Part shown: positions 1 to 5,648 of the stretch, piece by piece
Numbering within the stretch: position 1 is the first letter of the stretch
Layout of the letters: each line of letters opens with the position of its first letter
Source: Clostridia bacterium
Lineage (GTDB): Bacteria; Bacillota_A; Clostridia; Christensenellales; CAG-138
Assembly: GCA_017394605.1 (NCBI GenBank)
Contig: JAFPXU010000029.1
Span: 1 to 6,070, forward strand
Direction: 5' to 3'
Length of the DNA: 6,070 nt
Notes under the pieces: generated by a model
What the model was told of the DNA's origin: nothing
Seen by the model: the letters and a program-made list of their open reading frames with translations, nothing else
Database searches by the model: none
Translations under genes and position numbers: made by a program

Positions 1-338
1 ACGGGGAGCGGACCGACCAGTTCCCGGACCTTCTCGTCACGGTGCTCGTCGAAGAAGTCCAGCGCAAAAAGGGCCTCGGAAACATCCGCGGGCAGGTCCG
101 CCACCGCGCGGTACGTGACGCCGTCCTTTTCAAACACATAGGCGAAATGCTTTTCGCTGAACCCGTTGTCGTTGCTGTCATAGAAAAAGACGTCGCCCAT
201 GGTATCGAGGCTGGCAGGCTCCGCGGCGGGCGCCGGCTCCTGTGCCGTTTGTGTTTTGGGTGCGCTGCAGGCGGCAAACACGCCGAGCAGGCAGGCCGTC
301 AGCATAAGGCTGACCAGAATCCGAAATCTCGTTTTCAA
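1..338 (-). CDS. Putative lipoprotein, unknown function (3' end beyond left edge)
   Basis: About 112 residues are visible and the reading frame stays open to the window edge, so the C-terminus is missing. I start it at a TTG (338-336) because GGAGG lies 8 bases upstream and the product then begins with a textbook lipoprotein signal: basic MKTRFR, a hydrophobic run of residues 7-23, then Cys. Two cysteines could be the lipidated one. Cys16 sits in LTAC, which fits the lipobox consensus. Cys24 sits in FAAC and is followed by an Ala/Pro/Gln/Glu-rich linker (residues 25-42) typical of a mature lipoprotein N-terminus. The rest is acidic and aromatic (for example FFYDSNDNGFSE near residue 50). I do not recognise the domain. 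It is the last visible gene of a four-gene run, 22 bp after the LURP-one-like gene. It is probably anchored on the outer face of the cytoplasmic membrane (inference). Confidence 0.75.
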   Translation of the reverse strand, partial: MKTRFRILVSLMLTACLLGVFAACSAPKTQTAQEPAPAAEPASLDTMGDVFFYDSNDNGFSEKHFAYVFEKDGVTYRAVADLPADVSEALFALDFFDEHRDEKVRELVGPLP

Positions 339-346
339 TGCCGTAT

Positions 347-351
347 CCTCC
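347..351 (-). promoter_or_regulatory. RBS that sets the TTG start of the lipoprotein
   Basis: GGAGG is 8 bases before the TTG at 338. No ATG or GTG at a comparable distance gives the full signal peptide, so this site decides the start. The surrounding 13 bases, AACGGAGGATACG, are identical to those before the TTG start of the HAD gene at 3097. Confidence 0.7.
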
Positions 352-360
352 GTTGTGTGT

Positions 361-873
361 TCAGGAGTAGAAGGTCTGATCCGTCCTGGCGATGGAAAAG
401 GCAACGAGGAACGCGAGGTCCAGGTCCTTCTCCTCGCAGGTCACGTCATAGTAACGGTCTACGGTCAGGAACGACTTCCCGCTCGGGGAGGAGTTGGCTA
501 TGGTCGCAAGCGGCGCTCCCCTGAAGGTCACGTCGTAGCGCATGCCCAGCTTCTCGCCGGAGACATTGGATTCGATGCGGACGCCCAGGTCGTGCAGATA
601 GTCCCAGATCTTCTGCCCGTCAAACTTGAAGTAGGACCGTTTCGACAGGATGCTGAGCAAGCCGCCGCCTTCCTGCTCCAGAGTCACGGTCTTTCCGACC
701 TTGTGCTCCTCGGTCCGGTTCGTGATGCGGTTGATGAATTCAAAGGGTGACGCGAAAAGCAAAGAGAACTTCGTCATCTTCCCTTCGTAAACCGTGTTTC
801 CGTCCGCGTCTTCCAGATAGAACGCCTCCTTCGCCGTTTTCAATACCGGCTTCAGAAGATACTTATTTGCCAT
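361..873 (-). CDS. LURP-one-related-like conserved hypothetical protein
   Basis: A complete 170-residue protein with no signal peptide and no membrane helix. The opening (KPVLKTAKEAFYLEDADGNTVYEGKMTKFSL, in part) has the look of the tubby/LURP-one-related fold: short beta strands separated by a D-x-x-G-N turn (residues 22-26). The C-terminus is distinctive, with an acidic EEKDLDL stretch then an Ala/Val/Phe helix (residues 147-162) ending in TFYS; this resembles the single hydrophobic helix that fills the barrel in that fold. Placement in the family is by resemblance only, and no catalytic residues are apparent. The ATG overlaps the end of the DUF3592-type gene by 11 bases and has GGAG 10 bases upstream, so the two are probably translationally linked. 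Length is normal for small LURP-one-like proteins (roughly 160-200 residues). Function is unknown. It could also be an unrelated beta-rich family. Confidence 0.75.
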   Translation of the reverse strand: MANKYLLKPVLKTAKEAFYLEDADGNTVYEGKMTKFSLLFASPFEFINRITNRTEEHKVGKTVTLEQEGGGLLSILSKRSYFKFDGQKIWDYLHDLGVRIESNVSGEKLGMRYDVTFRGAPLATIANSSPSGKSFLTVDRYYDVTCEEKDLDLAFLVAFSIARTDQTFYS

Positions 874-1345
874 AGGTTCCCCACTCCTTTTCCTGTTGTT
901 TCATTCTTGTATGTCTTTTGACGGCACTGACGCCGCTGACGATTCCGGCCGCGCAGGCACCGATGCCGGCAGCGATGACGATCAGCGGGATCAGAAGGCT
1001 TTTGGTCTGGGTGATCCTGCCGGGATCATCCGGATCATAAAAGACGGTGATCCTGTCCCCCGCCGCATGCTTTGACATGCCGGGAAGCTCCTCTTCGTAT
1101 TCTTTGCCGTCCACGGTATACCGGATCCGAAGCAGATAGGTTTCATCCTCGTGGGTTCCCCCGGCGTCCGCGGACGCAGCCTTCTCCGGTTCGGCGCTCA
1201 TCACCGTCGCTTCGGTCTCCAAATAGTTCCGGTTCTGTTTGCTCGCGCCGAAAAAGACGATGCCGGCGACGATAAGAATAATCCCTGCCGGGATCAGAAA
1301 CCGCGCGGCGGCAGATTCACGGATGAACGTCAGGATCCTGTTCAT
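863..1345 (-). CDS. DUF3592-type two-helix membrane protein
   Basis: A complete 160-residue protein. Membrane segment 1 spans about residues 16-33 (FLIPAGIILIVAGIVFF) and segment 2 about 117-138. Between them lies a soluble domain of about 80 residues with the DUF3592 signature: a strand pattern RIRYTVDGKEYEEE (73-86), a Gly-rich turn, then AAGDRITVFYDPDDPGR (94-110), where the YDP-x-x-P motif is characteristic. A basic tail (KRHTRMKQQEK) follows segment 2, which suggests cytoplasmic ends with the domain outside (positive-inside inference). The start has a near-perfect site, AAAAGGAGG, 6 bases before the ATG. The gene follows the HAD gene by 58 bp and overlaps the next gene by 11 bp. The molecular role of DUF3592 proteins is not established; I only infer an envelope location. 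Confidence 0.8.
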   Translation of the reverse strand: MNRILTFIRESAAARFLIPAGIILIVAGIVFFGASKQNRNYLETEATVMSAEPEKAASADAGGTHEDETYLLRIRYTVDGKEYEEELPGMSKHAAGDRITVFYDPDDPGRITQTKSLLIPLIVIAAGIGACAAGIVSGVSAVKRHTRMKQQEKEWGTYGK

Positions 1346-1403
1346 CGTTGTCCTCCTTTTTTATCATGATCGATACAGTCGCTTCCGTTTCTCCGCAAAA
1401 GGA

Positions 1404-2018
1404 TCATCTCCTGTACGGGATCACCTTTTCCTCCGGGTGCAGCCGGAAATACTCGTTCCACTCCATCATTTCCCCGTCGCCGTACACGACCCAGGCGTGC
1501 TTCGCCTCGTCCGCGACGAAGTGGTCGGAATACGCGTCGCTGTAGAAGTTGTCGATATCCTCCGTGTTGTAGAGCAGCTTGAAGTTGACGAGCTTGCCTT
1601 CCGCGACGGCGAACTTGCCGGTGCACTTGCCGGTATAGCGGTCCATCTCCGTCGCGACCAGCCCGGTCAGCCCGAGCCGCTTCACGATCGGCTCCATGAT
1701 GAACCGGGGCGTGCCGGAGGCGATCACGTCGTCCGACCGCTTGACGGTTTCGTACCAAGGCATCATGTACTGCTCCACCTCGTCCCAGTATTCCTCCAGG
1801 ATCCGGTCCAGGTTGTCGGTCTTGTGGATCCTGTGCAGGATCTTATACTCGGATTCGCGGGTCGTCGTCTTGTCCAGAATGCGGAGTTTTAAAAGCAGCT
1901 CGTTCCATTTGTAGTTGATCTTGTACCAGAAATAGCCCTTCCGCTTGAACATGAAATCGAAGAAGCGGTCCTCGCTGTCCCCATAGAATATCGTCTTGTC
2001 AAAATCGTAAACGTTCAT
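1404..2018 (-). CDS. HAD-superfamily phosphatase, PSP-like (type IB)
   Basis: A complete 204-residue protein with all four HAD motifs. Motif I is YDFDKTI with nucleophile Asp5 and acid/base Asp7. Motif II is ASGTPRF with Ser101. The motif III lysine is probably Lys142 in AEGK (Lys147 is the alternative). Motif IV is SDAYSD with Asp161 and Asp165. Residues 15-95 form a helical, aromatic-rich C1 cap, as in phosphoserine phosphatase-like enzymes. It should hydrolyse a phosphomonoester in the cytoplasm; the substrate cannot be read from sequence. I start at the ATG at 2018 because GGAGG lies 6 bases upstream and motif I then falls at residue 5, as in relatives. An in-frame ATG 12 codons earlier adds MIHCFFPARRKS and has no good binding site. 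A promoter-like sequence lies about 60 bases upstream. It is the first gene of the four-gene run ending in the lipoprotein. Confidence 0.88.
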   Translation of the reverse strand: MNVYDFDKTIFYGDSEDRFFDFMFKRKGYFWYKINYKWNELLLKLRILDKTTTRESEYKILHRIHKTDNLDRILEEYWDEVEQYMMPWYETVKRSDDVIASGTPRFIMEPIVKRLGLTGLVATEMDRYTGKCTGKFAVAEGKLVNFKLLYNTEDIDNFYSDAYSDHFVADEAKHAWVVYGDGEMMEWNEYFRLHPEEKVIPYRR

Positions 2019-2024
2019 GCTTTT

Positions 2025-2029
2025 CCTCC
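2025..2029 (-). promoter_or_regulatory. RBS that sets the start of the small HAD phosphatase
   Basis: GGAGG is 6 bases before the ATG at 2018. It lies inside the longer open frame that begins at 2054, so it argues against that earlier start. Confidence 0.75.
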
Positions 2030-2077
2030 GCGCCGGAAAGAAGCAATGTATCATCCGGCTGTTTTTCTGTTCGATTC

Positions 2078-2107
2078 AGTATAAGGCAAATCAAATTGCG
2101 GGCGCAA
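2078..2107 (-). promoter_or_regulatory. Sigma-A-type promoter before the small HAD phosphatase
   Basis: The -10 box TATACT (2083-2078) matches TATAAT at five of six bases. An 18-base spacer separates it from TTGCGC (2107-2102), a weak -35 box. The spacer is AT-rich relative to the surrounding coding DNA. Transcription would start near 2070 and give a leader of about 50 bases. The box pair and spacing closely mirror the promoter at 3166-3137. Confidence 0.5.
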
Positions 2108-2132
2108 CGGAAATTCAAAACCGTTCAGAAAA

Positions 2133-2155
2133 TGACGGGATGCCGTATGCCGTCA
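2133..2155 (-). terminator. Probable intrinsic terminator of the larger HAD gene
   Basis: The stop codon itself begins a hairpin: TGACGG (2155-2150) pairs with CCGTCA (2138-2133) across an 11-base loop and is followed at once by TTTTCTG. The stem is short (6 bp) and the T tract brief, so termination may be partial. It separates the two HAD genes and is followed by the promoter of the smaller one. Confidence 0.45.
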
Positions 2156-3097
2156 GCCGAATATCCTGCCGAAATCCTTCCGCATGGAAACGGGCAGCCA
2201 TCCGTTTTTCCGGCAGAGGCGGATCCCCTGCTCCGTTCCGTAGCAGCGCTCCCGTTCCCCGTCGTCATGGAGGATGTACACCGAAAGCGCCCGGTATCTC
2301 CCGTTCGACAGGGCCCAGTTCAGCATGGCTTCGTCCGGCAGGTCGTTCCCGATCGCCAGCACGGGCGTCTTCCCCGTCTCGCGCATGACGTTCTCGCATT
2401 TCCCGTCGTCGATGTTCAGGTTGACGACGCGCTCCGTCTGTTCCATCCGGAACCGGTTCCCCGTTCCCTTCCGCGCGATCTCAAAGTCCATCCCGATGCA
2501 TCTTGCGTACGGGATCCCCTCGTTCCGGAACGTGAACAGTTCGTGGCAGACGGCGTAGATCGTGTTCCTGCCCGATCCCGAGACGACGTGAAAGCGGAAC
2601 CCGTTCTCCGTCAGGAAAGCGTAAAGCTCCTGCATCGGAACGTAGGCCATCCCCGTAAACGGGACGCCCGGCGTGTATTCCTTTTCCATCTGCGCCGCGA
2701 TCAGTCCGCACGCTTCCTCCACGGTCAGCCCGCTGAAGGCGAGGCCTGCCACTTTGAAATAGGCGTCCCAGTACGCGCCCTCTTCCGAGCGGTCCGGATC
2801 CGGATCCGCCGCGAGCCTTTCCGCGAGCCGGTCATAGGTGTGAAGAAGCGACTGCACGCTTTCTGACGACGGAAAGCGCTCGTTCAGGACATGGCGCAGC
2901 AGTTCGATCTCGATCCAGCCCGGCACATCGATCCCGCCGTTCTCCCCGACCAGCGTCCCGTCGAAATCCGAGACCGCAATCCGGTCTTCCGCGGGGATAT
3001 GGTCTTTGAAGTCAGGATCGGTGACGCTTTTCACATAGGACAGTATGGTTTCCTTTGTTTCCGTGTTTCTCCAGGACGGAAGCGGGTCATATTTCAA
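2153..3097 (-). CDS. HAD-family phosphatase (type with SW-rich N-terminus)
   Basis: A complete 314-residue protein. The N-terminal LPSW...TKETILSYV (6-22) and the tail VYILHDDGEREREC-like stretch (about 273-285) match a HAD group whose members usually read LPSWNDG and DNDGTLW. Motif I is SDFDGTL with Asp44 and Asp46. Motif II is VVSGSGRN with Ser173. The motif III lysine is Lys233 in DDGK. Motif IV is GNDLPDEAML, where Asn251 replaces the usual first Asp and Asp255 is kept, as in relatives reading GNSDGD. It is probably a phosphomonoesterase of unknown substrate. No signal peptide is seen, so it is likely cytoplasmic, although some relatives are exported. I chose the TTG at 3097, which has GGAGG 8 bases upstream. 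The GTG at 3202 gives a longer frame but lies inside the citF terminator and upstream of the promoter. It appears to be a single-gene transcription unit. Confidence 0.85.
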   Translation of the reverse strand: MKYDPLPSWRNTETKETILSYVKSVTDPDFKDHIPAEDRIAVSDFDGTLVGENGGIDVPGWIEIELLRHVLNERFPSSESVQSLLHTYDRLAERLAADPDPDRSEEGAYWDAYFKVAGLAFSGLTVEEACGLIAAQMEKEYTPGVPFTGMAYVPMQELYAFLTENGFRFHVVSGSGRNTIYAVCHELFTFRNEGIPYARCIGMDFEIARKGTGNRFRMEQTERVVNLNIDDGKCENVMRETGKTPVLAIGNDLPDEAMLNWALSNGRYRALSVYILHDDGERERCYGTEQGIRLCRKNGWLPVSMRKDFGRIFG

Positions 3098-3105
3098 GAA
3101 CGTAT

Positions 3106-3110
3106 CCTCC
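3106..3110 (-). promoter_or_regulatory. RBS that sets the TTG start of the larger HAD gene
   Basis: GGAGG is 8 bases before the TTG at 3097, the same spacing and flanking bases as for the lipoprotein. The upstream GTG at 3202 has no comparable site. Confidence 0.7.
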
Positions 3111-3136
3111 GTTTCGGGCTGTTTTCCCCGGATAAA

Positions 3137-3166
3137 AGTATAACCCGCGGACGCCCTCCGGGGCAA
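3137..3166 (-). promoter_or_regulatory. Sigma-A-type promoter before the larger HAD gene
   Basis: The -10 box TATACT (3142-3137) is preceded by an 18-base spacer and TTGCCC (3166-3161), which matches TTGACA at four of six bases. The expected start near 3130 leaves a leader of about 33 bases containing the RBS. It lies just downstream of the citF terminator, as expected for an independent transcript. Confidence 0.55.
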
Positions 3167-3186
3167 CGGGTGATGCGAAGCGTCCG
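3148..3186. repeat. Inverted repeat spanning the -35 region
   Basis: CGGACGC (3148-3154) and GCGTCCG (3180-3186) are perfect 7-base inverted arms 25 bases apart. The -35 box of the HAD promoter falls between them. It could be an operator, but in DNA this rich in G and C such a repeat can occur by chance. Confidence 0.3.
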
Positions 3187-3195
3187 GGTCACAGC

Positions 3196-3228
3196 AAAAC
3201 ACGGCCCCGTCCTGCGGAACCGTGTTTT
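3196..3228 (-). terminator. Strong intrinsic terminator of the cit operon
   Basis: Read on the minus strand, AAAACACGGTTCCG pairs along all 14 positions with CGGGGCCGTGTTTT (two G-U pairs) around the 5-base loop CAGGA. The 3' arm supplies the U tract. The hairpin begins 24 bases after the citF stop codon. Because the stem ends in A4 and T4 on both strands, it could also stop transcription coming from the other side. Confidence 0.85.
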
Positions 3229-3252
3229 ATGAATCCTGATTGTCCCTGTCCG

Positions 3253-4764
3253 TCAGGTCTCGTCGATCTCCCGGACCACGTCAATGATCGTATTGTCCCG
3301 GTAAAGCACCAGACCGACGACCCGGTCCTTATACCGGATCGGCGCGGGCTCGCCGACGATCTTCTCCGCCTTCAACCGCAGCTCTTCGATCGTGAACAGC
3401 CGGATCCCGGCCTCGGTGAACCGGTCGATGAGGTCCTGCCTTCTCGGATTGACCGCGATGCCCTGCTCCGTCACCACGACGTCGACGACCGCTCCCGGCG
3501 TGACGACCGTGTTGACCTTCTTCACGATGGTCGGGATGCGGCCGCGGGTCAGCGGCGCTACGACGACCGACATCTTCGCGCCCGCCGCCGTGTCCGGATG
3601 CCCTCCGATCGCGCCGCGGATCACGCCGTCCGAGCCGGTAAGAACGTTGACGTTGAAGTCCGTGTCGATCTCGAGCGCGGAAAGCACGACGAAGTCCAGC
3701 GCGTTGACCGCGCATCCGCCGTTGTCGTACCCGGCGTAAAAACGCCCGTCGATCTGCGTATGGAAACGGTTGTTCTTCAGCGAGTTCGCCGAAACCAAAT
3801 CGAACGACTGGACGTCGAGGATCTTGTCGATCAGGCCCGCCTCGTGCATTTCAACGATCTGCCCGGTGATGCCGCCGAGCGCGAAATGGGCGTGGATCTT
3901 TTTCCGCTCCATCTTTTCCCTGAGGAACCGCGCGGTCGCAAGCGAGGCGCCGCCTGTGCCCATCTGCAGCGAGAAACCGTCATAGAAACATCCGGAGTGC
4001 TCGATCACGTCCGCCGCGGTCTTCGCGATCAGCAGCTCTTTCGGGTTCTTCGTGTACCGCGTCGCCCCGCTCATGATGCCCGCGGGATCGCCGATGTTCT
4101 CGACGGGAACGATGTAATCGACCTGGATGCCCGGAATGCCGTACGGGGCGTTGGGGTACGGCACGAGGTGATCGGTCAGGATGACGACCTTGTCCGCGTA
4201 CTGCGCGTCGACCTTGGCGTAACCGAGGGATCCGCAGATGGTGGCGTTCTCCTCGTCGCGGTTGTATCCGTTCGCGTTGCCCATCGGGTCGCAGGAAGGC
4301 GCTCCGAGGAACGCGACGTCGATATGCAGCTCCCCGCGTTTGATCGCCGCGGCGCGGCCGCCGTGCGAGCGGAAAACGACAGGATATTCCATCAGGCCGC
4401 GGGACACCTCTTCGGCAAGTTCCCCGCGCATGCCGCTCGTTTCAATGCGGGTCACGACGCCGTTTTTGATGTGCTCGATCAGCGGCGCGTGGCAGCTCGC
4501 CAGCGAACTTGCCGCGACCGTCAGGTTTTTGAATCCCATCTTCGCGATCTCTTCCATGACCATGTTGACGATATAGTCGCCGTTGCGGAAATGATGATGG
4601 AAGGAGATCGTCATGCCGTCCCTTAATCCGGTCTTCTCGATCGCCTCGCGGATGGAGCCGAGGATCTTCTCACGGTGTCCCATGCTCCCCTTGTAGATCA
4701 GCGCCTTGGATGCGTCGAACCGTCTGTACTGTTCACACCCCGTAAACTCTCTGAACTGCTCCAT
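3253..4764 (-). CDS. citF: Citrate lyase alpha subunit (citrate:acetyl-ACP transferase)
   Basis: This complete 503-residue protein is the alpha subunit of citrate lyase (EC 2.8.3.10), which swaps acetate for citrate on the acyl carrier protein CitD to make citryl-ACP. Length is normal for CitF (about 500-520). Family landmarks are clear: FHHHFRNGDYIVN (55-67), SSLASCHAPLIEHI near residue 90, the Gly-rich MGTGGASLATARF (268-280), FALGGITG (294-301), GSDGVIRGAIGGHPDTAAGAKM (377-398, in part) and RGRIPTIV (408-414) followed by VTEQGIAVNPRR (431-442). CitF belongs to family II CoA transferases, which work without a covalent enzyme-CoA intermediate. The ATG at 4764 has GGAGG 7 bases upstream. An in-frame ATG at 4779 overlaps that binding site and is unlikely. 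It starts 2 bp after the citE stop codon and is followed by a terminator, so it is the last gene of the operon. Confidence 0.97.
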   Translation of the reverse strand: MEQFREFTGCEQYRRFDASKALIYKGSMGHREKILGSIREAIEKTGLRDGMTISFHHHFRNGDYIVNMVMEEIAKMGFKNLTVAASSLASCHAPLIEHIKNGVVTRIETSGMRGELAEEVSRGLMEYPVVFRSHGGRAAAIKRGELHIDVAFLGAPSCDPMGNANGYNRDEENATICGSLGYAKVDAQYADKVVILTDHLVPYPNAPYGIPGIQVDYIVPVENIGDPAGIMSGATRYTKNPKELLIAKTAADVIEHSGCFYDGFSLQMGTGGASLATARFLREKMERKKIHAHFALGGITGQIVEMHEAGLIDKILDVQSFDLVSANSLKNNRFHTQIDGRFYAGYDNGGCAVNALDFVVLSALEIDTDFNVNVLTGSDGVIRGAIGGHPDTAAGAKMSVVVAPLTRGRIPTIVKKVNTVVTPGAVVDVVVTEQGIAVNPRRQDLIDRFTEAGIRLFTIEELRLKAEKIVGEPAPIRYKDRVVGLVLYRDNTIIDVVREIDET

Positions 4765-4766
4765 AT

Positions 4767-5648
4767 TCAATCCTCCCATCTCCCGCCGGACGCCATTCTG
4801 GCGAGCTCCAGCAGATACCGCGCGCGCTCGACGACCGGTTTGTCGATCATCTTGCCCTTGATCGACGCGACGCCGCTGCCTCTGGCGTTGGCTTCCTCGA
4901 TCGCGTCAATAATTGCCTGCGCCTTTTTGAGATCCTTCTCGCTCGGCATGAACACCTTGTGAAGCGGCTCGATCTGCCGCGGGTTGATGACGCTCTTGCC
5001 CGAGAATCCCATCTTCCGGATGAGGGTCGCTTCCGCGATGAATCCTTCCTCGTTGTTGATGTCCGAATAAACGGTATCCAGCGCGTCGATCCCCGCCGCG
5101 CGGGCCGCGTTCAGGATCATGCCGCGCGCAAAGAACAGCTCGGTGCCGTCGCTGCGGGTCGTTTTGAGGTCGGTCACGTAGTCCTCCGCGCCGAGCGCGA
5201 TCCCGATCAGACGCTTGGACGCCTTTGCGATGGACTGCGCGTTCAGCACGCCTTCGGCGCTTTCGATGGCGGCCATCATGCCGGTCCTGCCGACCGGAAT
5301 GCCCGCCTCGCGCTCGATGCGCTCGATCTCGCGTTCGCAGTCGATGATATCCTGCGCCGTCTCGGTCTTGGGCAGGCGGATCACGTCCGGCTTCGCGCGC
5401 ACGATCGCTTCCAGGTCCTTGATGCCGAGGCCGCTCGAGAGATCGTTGATCCGTACGACCAGTTCGGTGTCGCCGTAATCCAGCGTGGTCAGCGCGTTGT
5501 ACACAAGGAACCGGGCCGTATCCTTTTCGGTATACGCGACGGAATCCTCAAGGTCGAACATGATGCTGTCCGCGCCGTAGATCCCGGCGTCCTTGATCAT
5601 GCCCGGGTTGTTTCCGGGCACAAACATCATACTCCGGCGAAGTCTCAT
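4767..5648 (-). CDS. citE: Citrate lyase beta subunit (citryl-ACP lyase)
   Basis: This complete 293-residue protein cleaves (3S)-citryl-ACP to oxaloacetate and acetyl-ACP (EC 4.1.3.34). It belongs to the HpcH/HpaI aldolase TIM-barrel family, with length typical of CitE. Visible landmarks are RRSMMFVPGNNPGM (4-17), DSIMFDLEDSVAYTEKD (27-43), VVRIND with Arg66, IRLPKTE (90-96), AAIESAEG with Glu129, IALGAEDYVTDL with Asp156 and GKSVINPRQIEPLH (217-230). By family knowledge, Glu129 and Asp156 should hold the metal and Arg66 the substrate carboxylate. The start at 5648 overlaps the citD stop in ATGA and has GGAGG 8 bases upstream. In-frame ATGs at 5663 and 5678 lie inside citD and lack the conserved opening. 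The overlap implies translational coupling, fitting the equal stoichiometry of the complex. Confidence 0.97.
   Translation of the reverse strand: MRLRRSMMFVPGNNPGMIKDAGIYGADSIMFDLEDSVAYTEKDTARFLVYNALTTLDYGDTELVVRINDLSSGLGIKDLEAIVRAKPDVIRLPKTETAQDIIDCEREIERIEREAGIPVGRTGMMAAIESAEGVLNAQSIAKASKRLIGIALGAEDYVTDLKTTRSDGTELFFARGMILNAARAAGIDALDTVYSDINNEEGFIAEATLIRKMGFSGKSVINPRQIEPLHKVFMPSEKDLKKAQAIIDAIEEANARGSGVASIKGKMIDKPVVERARYLLELARMASGGRWED
4772..4776 (-). promoter_or_regulatory. RBS that sets the citF start, inside the end of citE
   Basis: GGAGG lies in the last codons of citE, 7 bases before the ATG at 4764. The alternative ATG at 4779 abuts this site (ATGGGAGG), which makes it an unlikely start. 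Confidence 0.8.

Noticed and set aside
1346..1403. Possible internal promoter before the DUF3592-type gene
   Set aside because: The AT-rich CATGATAAAAAAGG region offers no convincing -10 and -35 pair; most of the A run is the ribosome binding site context.
1397..1429. Possible terminator at the end of the small HAD gene (AAAAGG/CCTTTT arms)
   Set aside because: Only six outer pairs form before mismatches and bulges, and the T run is entirely inside the stem and followed by GCGG. Too weak to list, and the next gene follows closely as in an operon.
2032..2059. GCCGG/CCGGC inverted repeat in the leader of the small HAD gene, next to its RBS
   Set aside because: Arms of only five bases with an 18-base loop are expected by chance; no riboswitch-like architecture is visible in the leader.
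2096..2866. Plus-strand open frame opposite the larger HAD gene
   Set aside because: The reverse strand encodes a protein with all HAD motifs in order; this frame has biased composition and no motif.
3229..4626. Long open frame on the plus strand (465 codons) opposite citF
   Set aside because: It is rich in Arg, Asp, His and Val with no recognisable motif, has no binding site, and lies wholly over the unmistakable citF coding sequence. It is the usual antisense shadow of a GC-rich gene.
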